A stretch of DNA of 54,298 nt from Farysia itapuensis (Eukaryota; Basidiomycota; Ustilaginomycetes; Ustilaginales; Ustilaginaceae), in assembly GCA_023212645.1 (NCBI GenBank), contig JALBYC010000044.1:1-54298 (forward strand). Direction: 5' to 3'. The number at the start of each line of letters is the position of its first letter. The first letter of the stretch is position 1. The translations under genes were made by a program, and so were the position numbers. Below the pieces are notes generated by a model. The model had not been told where the DNA came from, made no database searches, and was given only the letters and a program-made list of their open reading frames with translations. Below are positions 9,764-19,400 of this stretch, piece by piece.

Positions 9764-12169
9764 CTAGCGTAGTAAGAGGCCGAGTTGGCCCGAGTCTTGG
9801 GCGCGATTGGGGCAATCTTCGCTTTCGGAGCTGCTGGACCACTGATCTGCGTCGTCCCAAGCGGGGTTCCAGTGGGAGGGACGTTGTCGGGCGCGGGGTT
9901 TGGCGTTACGAGTGGAAGCAGGGGTGGTTGGTTGGACTGTGCCTCCACGTGCGGCAACGAGGGAGCGGAACAGCGCCTGTCTTCGCCACAGATCGATGTC
10001 GTGGGTCAGTTGGGCTTCCTGGTGCGTGCCGGAGCCGCGTTTGGAGCGCCAGACGACGCGTGTCTGAGCGCGGTGGAAGAGCTTGTGTAGCGCGTCGTGC
10101 TCGAATCTGCTGATGCAGCGCAAAGTCAAGCTGGGCGCCGAGGCGGTCAGTGTTGCCTCCCCCGTGGCGGCCGCACTGACGGGGAGTGGCGAGAAGGAAA
10201 TGGAAATGCTGGAGCCATGCAGTGCTTCAAGGGCAGGCATGAGCGCGTTGGCGGCAATTGGACTCTCGGCTACATCCACATGCTGCACGGCCAGCAGCGG
10301 CCAGATTGACTCGGATGGGGGCAGGGAAATCTCACCAGCCCTGGGTCGTTGCCGATACATGTCCAGTCGCCAGCCCTTGACGGTGATCCAGCGAAGTTTC
10401 CAGGTAGCGAGGTTCATGCGTGCGGCAGCCGCTGCTGCTGCGCGTTGTTTTGACGACTCGCTCTGCTTGCCACTCTGGCTTCCTTCTTCCAGCATGTACA
10501 CCCATCCTTCGTAGTACGGCTCGAGGAGGTCAGAGTCGGGATGAGGGCCGGGGATGGAATCGCGCACGGCATCACGAACAAAGTCGGACGTGAAGCAGGG
10601 CGTGTAGACGCGTTCTGTGGGGACAAACCACTGCAGCTGGAGCATATCGTAGGGACGGAGCTTGCAAGCCGCTGCCGACTTCCAATCCTCCAAAACACAC
10701 CCTGTGGTCGATGAGAGTACGGAGAAGCGTTTGGAGAGAGGGTGCGCGACGTCTTCGACCGGCGTCGAGGCTTGCCTGCTGCGGTCAGTCCAGGTTTTGC
10801 TCTCGGTGAAAGTTTTGGATGGCTCGTTTTGTGGGTCGGCGTCGACGAGGGTGGTGGATGGCGAGACGGGCCGCACGTCGCCTTTGTCTGAATCGCTGAA
10901 GATGTGCATCAGATCCTGCGGTACTTGACGCCTTTGTGCGGTCTCTGGGATCAAATTTGGCCGGCCGCGCGGTCGCAGGGTGGCTTCGTTGGCACTGCTT
11001 GGTCCAGCTTGGGCATCCGCGGCTGTGACTGTGCGCGATCGAGGACGCGCCGGTGACGCGTTGGATGCAGCCTCGGTGCGTGCAAGCAACTCTTCTGCTT
11101 GAGTACCCCACTTTGAGCCGGTGCGGTCATCTGTGAGGAGCAAAAGACTGTCGGAGGAGGCGTTGCTCACCGTCTCATCGCGCGAGACGATGGACGGCGC
11201 GACGTTGACCTGTCCATACGGGTCCGTCGTTGTGGGTGCCAAGGGTCGCGACGACAAAGAATGACCGCTGAACTCTGCATGTTCTGGCGGGACTGCATTC
11301 AGGGAAGCAGTAGATTGAGACCATTGGAGGAGCAAAGCCTGGGCTCTCTGTTCTTCCTGTTTTGCCTGCAGGTTCCCGCGTACGAGCGAGGTGTCGAGTT
11401 GAACACTGTCGTCGGAAGAGGGAAGCGAGTTGGTGGTGGTACGGCTATGAACGCTGGTCAGCGGGTCATAGGCGCTGATAGCACGCGTAGACGAGCTGCT
11501 GGCTATCTCGCGCGATCGCAGACGAGAGGGGGATGACGAGAGTGGCTGGTAGAGATCGTTTTGAGCTTTGCCACTGCGCTTTTCGGCGGGATTGGCTACA
11601 TTTGCGCTGTTCTTGCCGGGCGACCAGTGGGAAGCCAGTGCGGAGAGGGCAGCTCTGTGCGGCAGCGAGATGAGAGTCTGGCGAGGCGAGGTGGTGTTGG
11701 TGGAGGAGGAGAAGGAGGCGGCGTTCTTGATCAGCGTCGGTGCCAGATCGGCTGGCAGAGGGGTTGTGAATACGGTGGGAAGACTGTGATTGCGTTGCTT
11801 TGTCATGTGCGCGTTTCCCGCGGCGAGTGCCTGTTTTGCATTGAGCGTGGCATCGGTGGCGTCGAGATAGAAGCGGACCGAGTGGGTAGGATCGTGCTCA
11901 GGGGCGCGTGCATGATGGAGAGCTGCATCCTTGATCGAAGCCATGGTCTGACTCGAAGTAATATGAAAGCGCAGCCATACATCCTTGGGCACGATACGCA
12001 CATAGATGGGGAACTGCACCTTTGGCCAAGCAGCCTCGCGCGACAGACTCGACTCGGGCATGATGGTGTGTTGGTTGGACACAGGCATGTCCTGTTCCTG
12101 TGCGCTTCGTGCTTCGTGCTTCATTATGCGGGGAACCGAATCTAACACGACTGGACCCCTATTTTGCAT
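9764..12169 (-). CDS. Large protein with a PH-like domain and N-terminal beta-grasp-like region
   Basis: 801 residues from ATG at 12169. Residues about 47-105 look like a ubiquitin/Ras-association-type beta-grasp fold (alternating hydrophobic strands, 'VWLRFHITSSQTMASIKDAAL'-like pattern). Residues about 110-520 are low-complexity, rich in Ser, Thr and Arg, and probably disordered. Residues about 553-700 resemble a pleckstrin-homology domain: an opening GWVYML strand, a TWKLRWITVKGW strand, then a terminal amphipathic helix before LFHRA. A poly-Ala insertion sits in the first loop. PH domains bind phosphoinositides or proteins, so a membrane-proximal or signalling adaptor role is plausible. 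I do not recognise an orthologue with a known job. The start is 73 bp from the divergent LEA2-like gene. Confidence 0.65.
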   Translation of the reverse strand: MQNRGPVVLDSVPRIMKHEARSAQEQDMPVSNQHTIMPESSLSREAAWPKVQFPIYVRIVPKDVWLRFHITSSQTMASIKDAALHHARAPEHDPTHSVRFYLDATDATLNAKQALAAGNAHMTKQRNHSLPTVFTTPLPADLAPTLIKNAASFSSSTNTTSPRQTLISLPHRAALSALASHWSPGKNSANVANPAEKRSGKAQNDLYQPLSSSPSRLRSREIASSSSTRAISAYDPLTSVHSRTTTNSLPSSDDSVQLDTSLVRGNLQAKQEEQRAQALLLQWSQSTASLNAVPPEHAEFSGHSLSSRPLAPTTTDPYGQVNVAPSIVSRDETVSNASSDSLLLLTDDRTGSKWGTQAEELLARTEAASNASPARPRSRTVTAADAQAGPSSANEATLRPRGRPNLIPETAQRRQVPQDLMHIFSDSDKGDVRPVSPSTTLVDADPQNEPSKTFTESKTWTDRSRQASTPVEDVAHPLSKRFSVLSSTTGCVLEDWKSAAACKLRPYDMLQLQWFVPTERVYTPCFTSDFVRDAVRDSIPGPHPDSDLLEPYYEGWVYMLEEGSQSGKQSESSKQRAAAAAAARMNLATWKLRWITVKGWRLDMYRQRPRAGEISLPPSESIWPLLAVQHVDVAESPIAANALMPALEALHGSSISISFSPLPVSAAATGEATLTASAPSLTLRCISRFEHDALHKLFHRAQTRVVWRSKRGSGTHQEAQLTHDIDLWRRQALFRSLVAARGGTVQPTTPASTRNAKPRARQRPSHWNPAWDDADQWSSSSESEDCPNRAQDSGQLGLLLR

Positions 12170-12242
12170 TTAAGCGAAAATAACACTTTTTTTTCTTTTC
12201 ATTTCGTGTTACCTGCGTGTGTGCACAACCAACACCAAAATC

Positions 12243-13277
12243 ATGTCGGCAGCTGATGCATACAAGCACAGCTATGCAAAGGCAAACGACGAGGAAGAAG
12301 AAGAAGAGGAAGACGACTGGAACGTCTACGATGATTTTAACATGACAAGACCCGCGGTTAGTCGCATATCAACCACTTCTAGGCAGCAGGATGTCGCTTT
12401 TGGCGATGACAAGCGCAGGTCGCTGCTACCGTCGGATGCGTTTGGATTCGACGTACGCAATGCCGACCCACGTCGGTCGATTGTGCATCAGGAGCCGAGC
12501 TATCGAAAGTCGGCGGCGACGATGAGCGGCATGGGTCCTGCGCACGCCGAGGGCACGACCGGGATCGAACTCATCACTGTCCCCGCCCTCGGCACCGAAT
12601 ACACCAAACAGGAGCTACGCGGAATGACGAGCGCAAGTCGTCGCAGAGCAAAGCGGTCCAGCCGCAAAAGCTCGTGGCGAATGTGGGTCAGAGGTCAGGA
12701 CCATTTGTGCGGCTGGCTCAGTCCGCGTGTTGCCGTGTTTGTTGCCTTTTTTCTGCTTGCAGGGCTGGCCGTGTTGCTGTACTTTGTCATTCCGCGTGTG
12801 CCGACGCTGGCCATTCTCAGCGCTGCGCCCGTCACCGCTGTACCCAATGGTGCTTCCATGGACGTCCATCGCAGCCCCACGAATTTTAGCATGGATATGG
12901 AGTTCAATCTCCGTGCGGACAACAAGGCCAGCTGGATCCCCACCTCGCTCACATCCCTCCAGATGCAGGTCACTGACCTGTCCACCTCGAAGCTCGTCGG
13001 TCAAGGCACCCTTGCCTCGCTCCATCTGCCCGGTCGCAAACAGACGACGTTCAAATTCCCAGTGCACTACTCCTACCTCTCCCTCAACACCAGCGGCGAC
13101 CAGACCTGGCAGGACTTTTACACAGCCTGTGGACCTACTATCCAAGGCACTACGCGGCCTACGCTCAACCTCGGCCTGAAAATCTCCATGCACGTCTCCG
13201 GCCTGCTGGGCACCAAACTCACCTACACCCAGATCGGCAACGTCGTATGCCCCTTTACCCTGCAAAACTACCAGTAG
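12243..13277 (+). CDS. LEA2-like single-pass membrane protein
   Basis: 344 residues from ATG at 12243; the frame opens upstream at 12219 only with GTG. The N-terminus has a run of Glu/Asp (17-24) and a basic patch (132-145) just before one transmembrane segment at about 161-182. The C-terminal 160 residues form a beta-rich domain. Its hydrophobic pattern (NFSMDMEFNLRADNKA..., later LGLKISMHVSG) resembles the LEA2/WHy fold of late-embryogenesis-abundant and NHL proteins, as in fungal vacuolar Tag1-type proteins. Topology is probably N-in with the LEA2 domain in a lumen or outside the cell. Molecular function is unknown. The gene is divergent from the PH-like gene and convergent with NOC3, with only 78 bp between stops. 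Confidence 0.65.
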   Translation: MSAADAYKHSYAKANDEEEEEEEDDWNVYDDFNMTRPAVSRISTTSRQQDVAFGDDKRRSLLPSDAFGFDVRNADPRRSIVHQEPSYRKSAATMSGMGPAHAEGTTGIELITVPALGTEYTKQELRGMTSASRRRAKRSSRKSSWRMWVRGQDHLCGWLSPRVAVFVAFFLLAGLAVLLYFVIPRVPTLAILSAAPVTAVPNGASMDVHRSPTNFSMDMEFNLRADNKASWIPTSLTSLQMQVTDLSTSKLVGQGTLASLHLPGRKQTTFKFPVHYSYLSLNTSGDQTWQDFYTACGPTIQGTTRPTLNLGLKISMHVSGLLGTKLTYTQIGNVVCPFTLQNYQ

Positions 13278-13355
13278 CCTCTCTCTCCCCTTTTACACAC
13301 ACACGCACACATATCGCGCAAGGACAATTGATATTTTGAGAAACGAATGGGGGAA

Positions 13356-16340
13356 TCAGTGGGTGGGTTGGTCGTGGGCAAGGGCGTAGAGTTTGAGCAC
13401 CGACTGTTGTACCTGGTCGTGTGGGGAGGCGCTGAGCAGTGCCAGTTCCCATACAATGCTCTGTCCCGAGGTGAGCACTTGACTCGTGTTGAGGTTCTTG
13501 CCCAGTGCGTCGTACGCTCCATTGCGCGATTTGTCCTGAAGGTCGAGCAGTCCCCTCTGCGACGAGTCTGAAGCGGACGTGCTGGGTGTTACCAACAGGT
13601 GACCGACGAGTGCCAGTAACTTGCACACTGCCGCAGGGTGCGATACGTGTAGAGCAACTATGCAGAGTCGCTTGGCAAATCCAGCCAGGGTCGACGCATC
13701 AAACCTTGTGCGCGCACGCACCAAGATGGCGCGCAAACTGTCCAACGCCAACTCCAACAACCCCACCCCCTGCACCGCCCAACTCGCCTCGTTGATAAAG
13801 GGAATGTAGAACAAGACGTGGTAAAAGTGCGACAGCAGGTCGGTCAAGTCGAGGTTGAGCATCGACGTTTCTGCCTGCCCCAAAAAGAGGTCAAAGGTGG
13901 TTTTCAGCGCGAGGATAATGTGGCGAATGGTACGGGTCAGGGTGGACTGATCAAGCAAGACGTTGTGCAATTCATGCTCGCTTTCCGACTCGCTTTCGCC
14001 GTCGTTGTCGTCAGCACGGGCTGTGTCAGTGTCGAGCGTGCCGGCGTTCAGAGCAACGTGTTGGCGGAGCACGTTGAGCAGGTCGCGGAAGAAATCGACA
14101 TTGACCCGATGAGCGTACATGCTCAAGCCCTTGAACGCACTCTCCAGTACGCCAAGTCCTACTCCTCCCACGGGTGGCATCTTGAGAATGGTGAAATACA
14201 GCACAAAGACGAGCTTGAGCGTCTCGGTTTGACTGCGTTCGCGCTCTTCCAGATCGATGGTTGCTTCTGCCTCCTTCATCTCGGCCTGGATTCGTTTGAG
14301 CTCCTTTTGCGCTTTGACCTGTTTCTTGCTTAGATGCTGGCCTTGACCCTTGCGTACTTGTTGCGGGGTGGCTTTGCCTTTGCCTGCCTTGTGTGCTTCG
14401 CGTGCTTTCATGGCCGCACGTCGGTCTTGGGCTTCTTTGCGTGCTTTCGCCGCATCCTTGTCCGGATCGGTCGAGTGGGTTGTACTCGAACGCTTGTTGC
14501 CCAGTTCGTCGCGCAGTCGCAGGTCGAGCAGGATGTCGAGCACTTTCGAGTTGACCTTGTACTTGCGTTCTTTGGTCATGCGGTGGATGAGACGCACGAC
14601 TTCGAGTGAGACATCACCCTGACGGTCGTCGCGGACGGTTTGCTGTACCGCGCTGAAACAGTCCATCTCCTCAGCCCCCCACGTTCTGCGCGACATGCGC
14701 GAGACCAGCACGGAGAGAATGTTCTGCCGGTAGTTGAAGTGGGTCGCGCGCGTTGCGAGCGTGGTAAACACGCGCACGACGGAAGTCTGCAACGGCGTGG
14801 TGGGTGTAGTCTGCTCGGCTTGACGCGACCGCTGTGCATAGGTCCCCTTTAGCTCCGCCTCGCACAGTTCGAGGTACTCGCGGTAAATCGACACCAGTGC
14901 CGCCTCAAACTCGCGACGTCGAGCGACATCCTGTCCTACCTTCTCCGCCGCTTCCGCCTCACTCAGACTACGGATCCTATAGCCGGGCAGAATGTCGACA
15001 AACACGGCCAAGAGGGAGAGAATGGTGAGCTGACGAATCGTCGGGTCCACTTGCAGCTTGATTGGTCGAGGTGGCGTGGTGCCTAGGGGCTTGGCCTTGT
15101 ACGCCTGCTGTTCCAGTCGAATCTCTGGAATCTTTTCCGGCGGCGCTTGCACCGTTGGTGCTGCAAATACCATGAGCCGCTTTAGAAAGCCGATGTTGAC
15201 TTCGGGATCGGCAATGACCTGCGATGCGAGCGAGGCGATCTGATTGCGTGCGAGCAGCACCGTTTGCGTCTTTGCAGCGGCCAGAGCTGCTTTTTGTGCT
15301 TTGGGTGTTGCGGATGTGGTGGGTGCGGGGAGGCGGCATGCGTGGCTGGTGAGCAGAATCTCGTACGGCGCTGTCAGGTTGAAGCGCGAAGAGTGCGTGA
15401 TAGAGGTGCGGGGTTGTGCTGCTGCTGCTGCCTTGCGTTCTGCTGCTGTCTGCGCTGCTTGCTGCGCAGCTGCGAGTGTCTCTGGGCTGTCCTGTCTCGC
15501 CGGAATCGGCTGATGCACCGCTCGATTCTCCTCCTCGTCCGAAGTGACAGACATATCGTCGTCATCATCATCATCGTCTTCGAGTTTGCGCACGGGGAGT
15601 TTGGCAGCTAGTCGATGAGCACGAGCGAGTTGATCGACGTGGTCCTGACGTTCTCGTCGCTTGCCCAGTCGCGCCATGTAGGCCAATTCCGCATCCTGCG
15701 CCTCCCCCGCTTTCCTCTTCTGCGCCACTCCACGCACAGGTGACAAAGACGAGGATGAACTAGACCCCACATCCTCTCCCTCGGACACTTCGCTATACTC
15801 CTGGAAATTCTCCCCCGATGGCACCACCTTCACCACTTCGCCATCGTCGCTGTCGTATTCGCTGCTGGTATCGCTTCGGTGTCGTGAGGCGGCAAGTTGC
15901 TCCTTACGCAGCTGCTCCATCTCCTTTCGATCGCTCCGTTTCAGCTGTTTGGCTTTGGCTTTGGCGTCCTTCTGCGAAACCTCTAGCGCTTTATTCCGCT
16001 CCAGGCCGGCTAAAAACGCCAACTTGGACGCGGAAACCGTCTTACTCCGACTTCCTTCCTCTTGCGCCCGCTCCTCCTCATCGTCATCGTCGCTGGTGAT
16101 TTGCGAGACTTCGTCAGAATCAGGCTGGTAGTCTGGCTCTTGATCCTCCTCGCTGCTGTGCAATGCATCGTTTCGCCGCGGGGGACGCGCTCGACGCCGC
16201 AACGAGTATATGTCATCATCACCATCATCGTCGTCGTCAGCCCGATAAACCCGCATGTCCATAGCAGCGACATCTCCATCCCCCCTCTTCGACGTCGGTC
16301 TGTGTGCACGTCGCTCACTCGTCCGACCTGCTTTCCCCAT
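13356..16340 (-). CDS. NOC3: Nucleolar complex protein 3 (Noc3)
   Basis: 994 residues from the chosen ATG at 16340 (MGKAGRTSER...); a slightly earlier in-frame ATG at 16373 is possible. The first 300 residues are highly charged with Asp/Glu and Lys/Arg tracts and coiled-coil character, as expected of nucleolar proteins. The NOC3 region begins at about residue 375 (NIGFLKRLMVFAAP) and includes FVDILPGYRIR, typical of Noc3. The CBF/Noc HEAT-like domain follows from about 700 (TETLKLVFVLYFTILK). Noc3 pairs with Noc2 in maturing 60S pre-ribosomes and has also been linked to replication licensing. There is no intron in the frame. An Ala/Gln-rich run near residues 270-310 is encoded by CTG/CAG-like triplets. 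Confidence 0.92.
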   Translation of the reverse strand: MGKAGRTSERRAHRPTSKRGDGDVAAMDMRVYRADDDDDGDDDIYSLRRRARPPRRNDALHSSEEDQEPDYQPDSDEVSQITSDDDDEEERAQEEGSRSKTVSASKLAFLAGLERNKALEVSQKDAKAKAKQLKRSDRKEMEQLRKEQLAASRHRSDTSSEYDSDDGEVVKVVPSGENFQEYSEVSEGEDVGSSSSSSLSPVRGVAQKRKAGEAQDAELAYMARLGKRRERQDHVDQLARAHRLAAKLPVRKLEDDDDDDDDMSVTSDEEENRAVHQPIPARQDSPETLAAAQQAAQTAAERKAAAAAQPRTSITHSSRFNLTAPYEILLTSHACRLPAPTTSATPKAQKAALAAAKTQTVLLARNQIASLASQVIADPEVNIGFLKRLMVFAAPTVQAPPEKIPEIRLEQQAYKAKPLGTTPPRPIKLQVDPTIRQLTILSLLAVFVDILPGYRIRSLSEAEAAEKVGQDVARRREFEAALVSIYREYLELCEAELKGTYAQRSRQAEQTTPTTPLQTSVVRVFTTLATRATHFNYRQNILSVLVSRMSRRTWGAEEMDCFSAVQQTVRDDRQGDVSLEVVRLIHRMTKERKYKVNSKVLDILLDLRLRDELGNKRSSTTHSTDPDKDAAKARKEAQDRRAAMKAREAHKAGKGKATPQQVRKGQGQHLSKKQVKAQKELKRIQAEMKEAEATIDLEERERSQTETLKLVFVLYFTILKMPPVGGVGLGVLESAFKGLSMYAHRVNVDFFRDLLNVLRQHVALNAGTLDTDTARADDNDGESESESEHELHNVLLDQSTLTRTIRHIILALKTTFDLFLGQAETSMLNLDLTDLLSHFYHVLFYIPFINEASWAVQGVGLLELALDSLRAILVRARTRFDASTLAGFAKRLCIVALHVSHPAAVCKLLALVGHLLVTPSTSASDSSQRGLLDLQDKSRNGAYDALGKNLNTSQVLTSGQSIVWELALLSASPHDQVQQSVLKLYALAHDQPTH

Positions 16341-16478
16341 GGTTGTGCGTAATGAGCATATTTCCATAGCCATTAATTTTCTCAGAAATAGTTGGCGCGA
16401 AGAAGAAAAAAAATCCCTCAAAAATCTCGGAATTCGGCCAACGCTGCAGTGATATTGGGCAGTCTACAATGTGGGGGG

Positions 16479-19400
16479 TCAGTAGAGCGAGCCTTTGAGA
16501 CTACGAGGCCAGCCATAGTCCATCATCTCGTCGTCCCAGCCAGGCGGTAGTTCGAAAGAGGTTCTTTTATCCGCACGCTTCTTGATCGCTTTGGCACGTG
16601 CAGCTGCGACACTGTTGATCGCAGCAACCGCGTTTCGGCCACCTCCCGTCTTGCTGTCCCAGATACCCGGTCCGCCCGGCAAGTTGACCAGAATGTGCCG
16701 AGGACGTGGCGTGCCTGTCTTGCTCGTGGCTGAGGCAGCTGGCCACAGATCTTTCTCGTCGGAATCGTTGTCTTCGTCATAATCGTCGCCGTTGCGTCGG
16801 CTTGTTGCGCTGCTTCGCACCAGCCGAGGAGGTGCCTTTTTCGGTGCGGTAGGTTGAGCTGACCCTGCATAGCGACCTGCCACCGTGCTTCGGCGCTTAG
16901 AGGCAGTCGATGGCAATTTCGGTGCACGCACTGGCTCCTGGTCATACGAGGAAGACATCTTGCTGGCCGCTCGAGACGTTGCTTTCGACTCTAGACTGGC
17001 ATGCACCACTTCCTGTCCAGCGGCACGCGTCGTTGCACGCTTCTTCTGCATGGCCGTCTTGAGTTCTTCTTCTTCCAGCTCTTCTGCGTCCAGATCCGAG
17101 TTCTCTTCGTCCTCCTTGTCCGAGCCGCCCTCGGCCGCTGCATCCGATTCGTCGCTGACGTCGAATTGCCACACCCGCCCTTCCCGAGGTCGTTCTGGAC
17201 GTACGCCCAACTGTGGAAGCGGCACCACTGCCAGACCGCGAGCATCGGGGCGTCGAGGTAGCCATGGAGAAGGCACAGGCGTGCTGATGCTTGCGTTCAT
17301 CGCCATACGCTTGCTCATGGGTGAGTGGGTCGAAGGCACGCTGCTCGATGCGTGCAACGACGAGACAGACTTGTTGGTCGCCGGCGACGTTGGCTCGCCA
17401 AGCGACGACGACTTGTGCGAGAGCGTGCTCTCCGGCGACTGGCTCCGCATCTTGGGCGAAGAAACCATTCGACCAGCCTCGGGCGATGCGCTCGTCTCTG
17501 GCGGGCTTGTTGGCTCAGCCACCAGTGGCAATGCCGGCTCAGCGAGCTTCTTGCCGCCATCTTCGTTACCACTGCGCACCGTGCGGTCGCTGTCTGCAGT
17601 TGCCTTGCGCATAATCGAACCCACAGCTCGGGCCAGAGGATTCTTTTCAAACGCCGAGTCGCGTGATGTAGACACAACGGCAGAAGGAGTGGTTGTCCCC
17701 GAGTTGTTGGCAGCAGCCTTTGTGCCCTTGCTCGTCAGGTCAGCAGACACATCTGCGCTGGTCGAAGTAGCACCGGTGAATAGCGCAACTGAAGTACTTG
17801 CCTGTCGTCGCTGCGTGTTGCGGCGATTCTGAGCAAGCACCTCTGCTCCAAGAGCGGCCACTTCGTCCTCGTGTCTCTTGCGAATGATTTCGGCTTGGTT
17901 GGCGCTCAGAGCAAGACCGGGAGCAGTGTGACGCGGAGTGGTATCCCCAGCAGCTCCCTGATGAACTTTTGTGAGCAGCTGGCTGCCAGACATTGGCGTG
18001 TTCTTGTCCCCAACCGATACTTCCGAGATGATCGACGCATCCATGGCCGGTGCTGCCGCATCCAGATTGGGAGACCTTGATAGGGGTCCTGCTTCGCTGA
18101 GGGGAGCAGGTTGATAGAGTCCTTCGATCAGCGAAGGTCTGCGGGTGCTACCGTGATCCGATGTTTGTGGCGCCATGGCAATCTCTGCAGGCTGTGTTGA
18201 CGCCTCTTGCTCGGCACTTGCCAACAAGGGCGATGTAGTCTGCAGACTGTCCTTTCGCTCCGTCGCTTTGGCCGGTGCGAGTTCCATTGCGGTGGCCATT
18301 GGATCACCCATCTCTGAGGGGGTCTCCATCACAGCCATAGCAGGATCGAAGTCCTCTTGCGCGGGAGTACTACCTTCCTCTTCCTGTGCTGCTGCTTCGC
18401 GTTCCAGACGAGCTCGTTCCTCACGTTCTCGTCTGCGACGACGCACCCAGGCCATTCCAGAGCCGTCGTCCTCTTCGTCTTGCTCGGCAGCCATAAACGC
18501 CGAGAGACTCTTGTGATCCGTGTCGTTGGGCGTTGTAGCGAGCGAGGCTGGGTTGCTTCCACCCAGGCTGCGACGTGAAGCTTCTTTGGCAAGTCCGGCG
18601 AAACCCCACTCGATGAATTCTGGCTCCTCGGTATCGACGTTATCGTTTACGCGGCGTGCACGGATCTTGGTGCCATCGGGCAAAGTGACCATGCCCGTGC
18701 CTCCGGGGCGGGCTAGGCGAATAAGTTGCCGTCGACGTGCACGCTCGTCTTCGTCACCCGAGCTGACAGCTCCGCTGCGAGAGCGAGACCGTCTGCGGGG
18801 CTGTGACTTGCTACGTTTGGATTTGATGGACGAGCTGGATGCTCTTCCGCGAGCATCGTCGTCCACGTCAGAGGATGCGGACAGCCTTCGGAGCGCGTCT
18901 GAGCTAAAAGCTTCGGTAAGGCTGCTGGTGCTCTTGCGGTGGAGACTGCCACCGTCGTCTTGGTCATCATCGCCGCCAAAGCTGCTGACGCTGCCTGTGC
19001 GTGGAAGTTTAGTGCGCCGAGACGACTTTCCTGTGTAGTACTGAGACGTGAAGACGGCAGGAGGCATGCCCATCAAATACCACTTGCCCTTCATCATGGA
19101 CTTGGTCTCTTCATCGTCTGTGTCGTAATCCGAGTCGGAGAGACTGCTGTCGTTGAGGTCGTCCTCAGAGATGCCGAGTGGCAGCGGATGACCGTGGCTG
19201 TCTAGTACTGGAGGTCGACCGGTCAGAACAGGTGCACTTGGCTGAGGTAGAGGTGCAAAGCGGATGCGGTTCTGTTCCGACGTTGGCGATTTGAGACTGG
19301 ATTCTGCGGCGCTGCTAGACGCCCCAAGCACGTCGTTGCCAGGTATGGCTAAGCCGGTGCTATTATTCATGCTGCTGGTGGAAGAAGATTGGGTAAAAGA

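Noticed and set aside
16885..17832. 315-codon plus-strand frame opposite the disordered-protein gene
   Set aside because: A Ser-rich mirror of low-complexity coding sequence on the minus strand; no independent motif.
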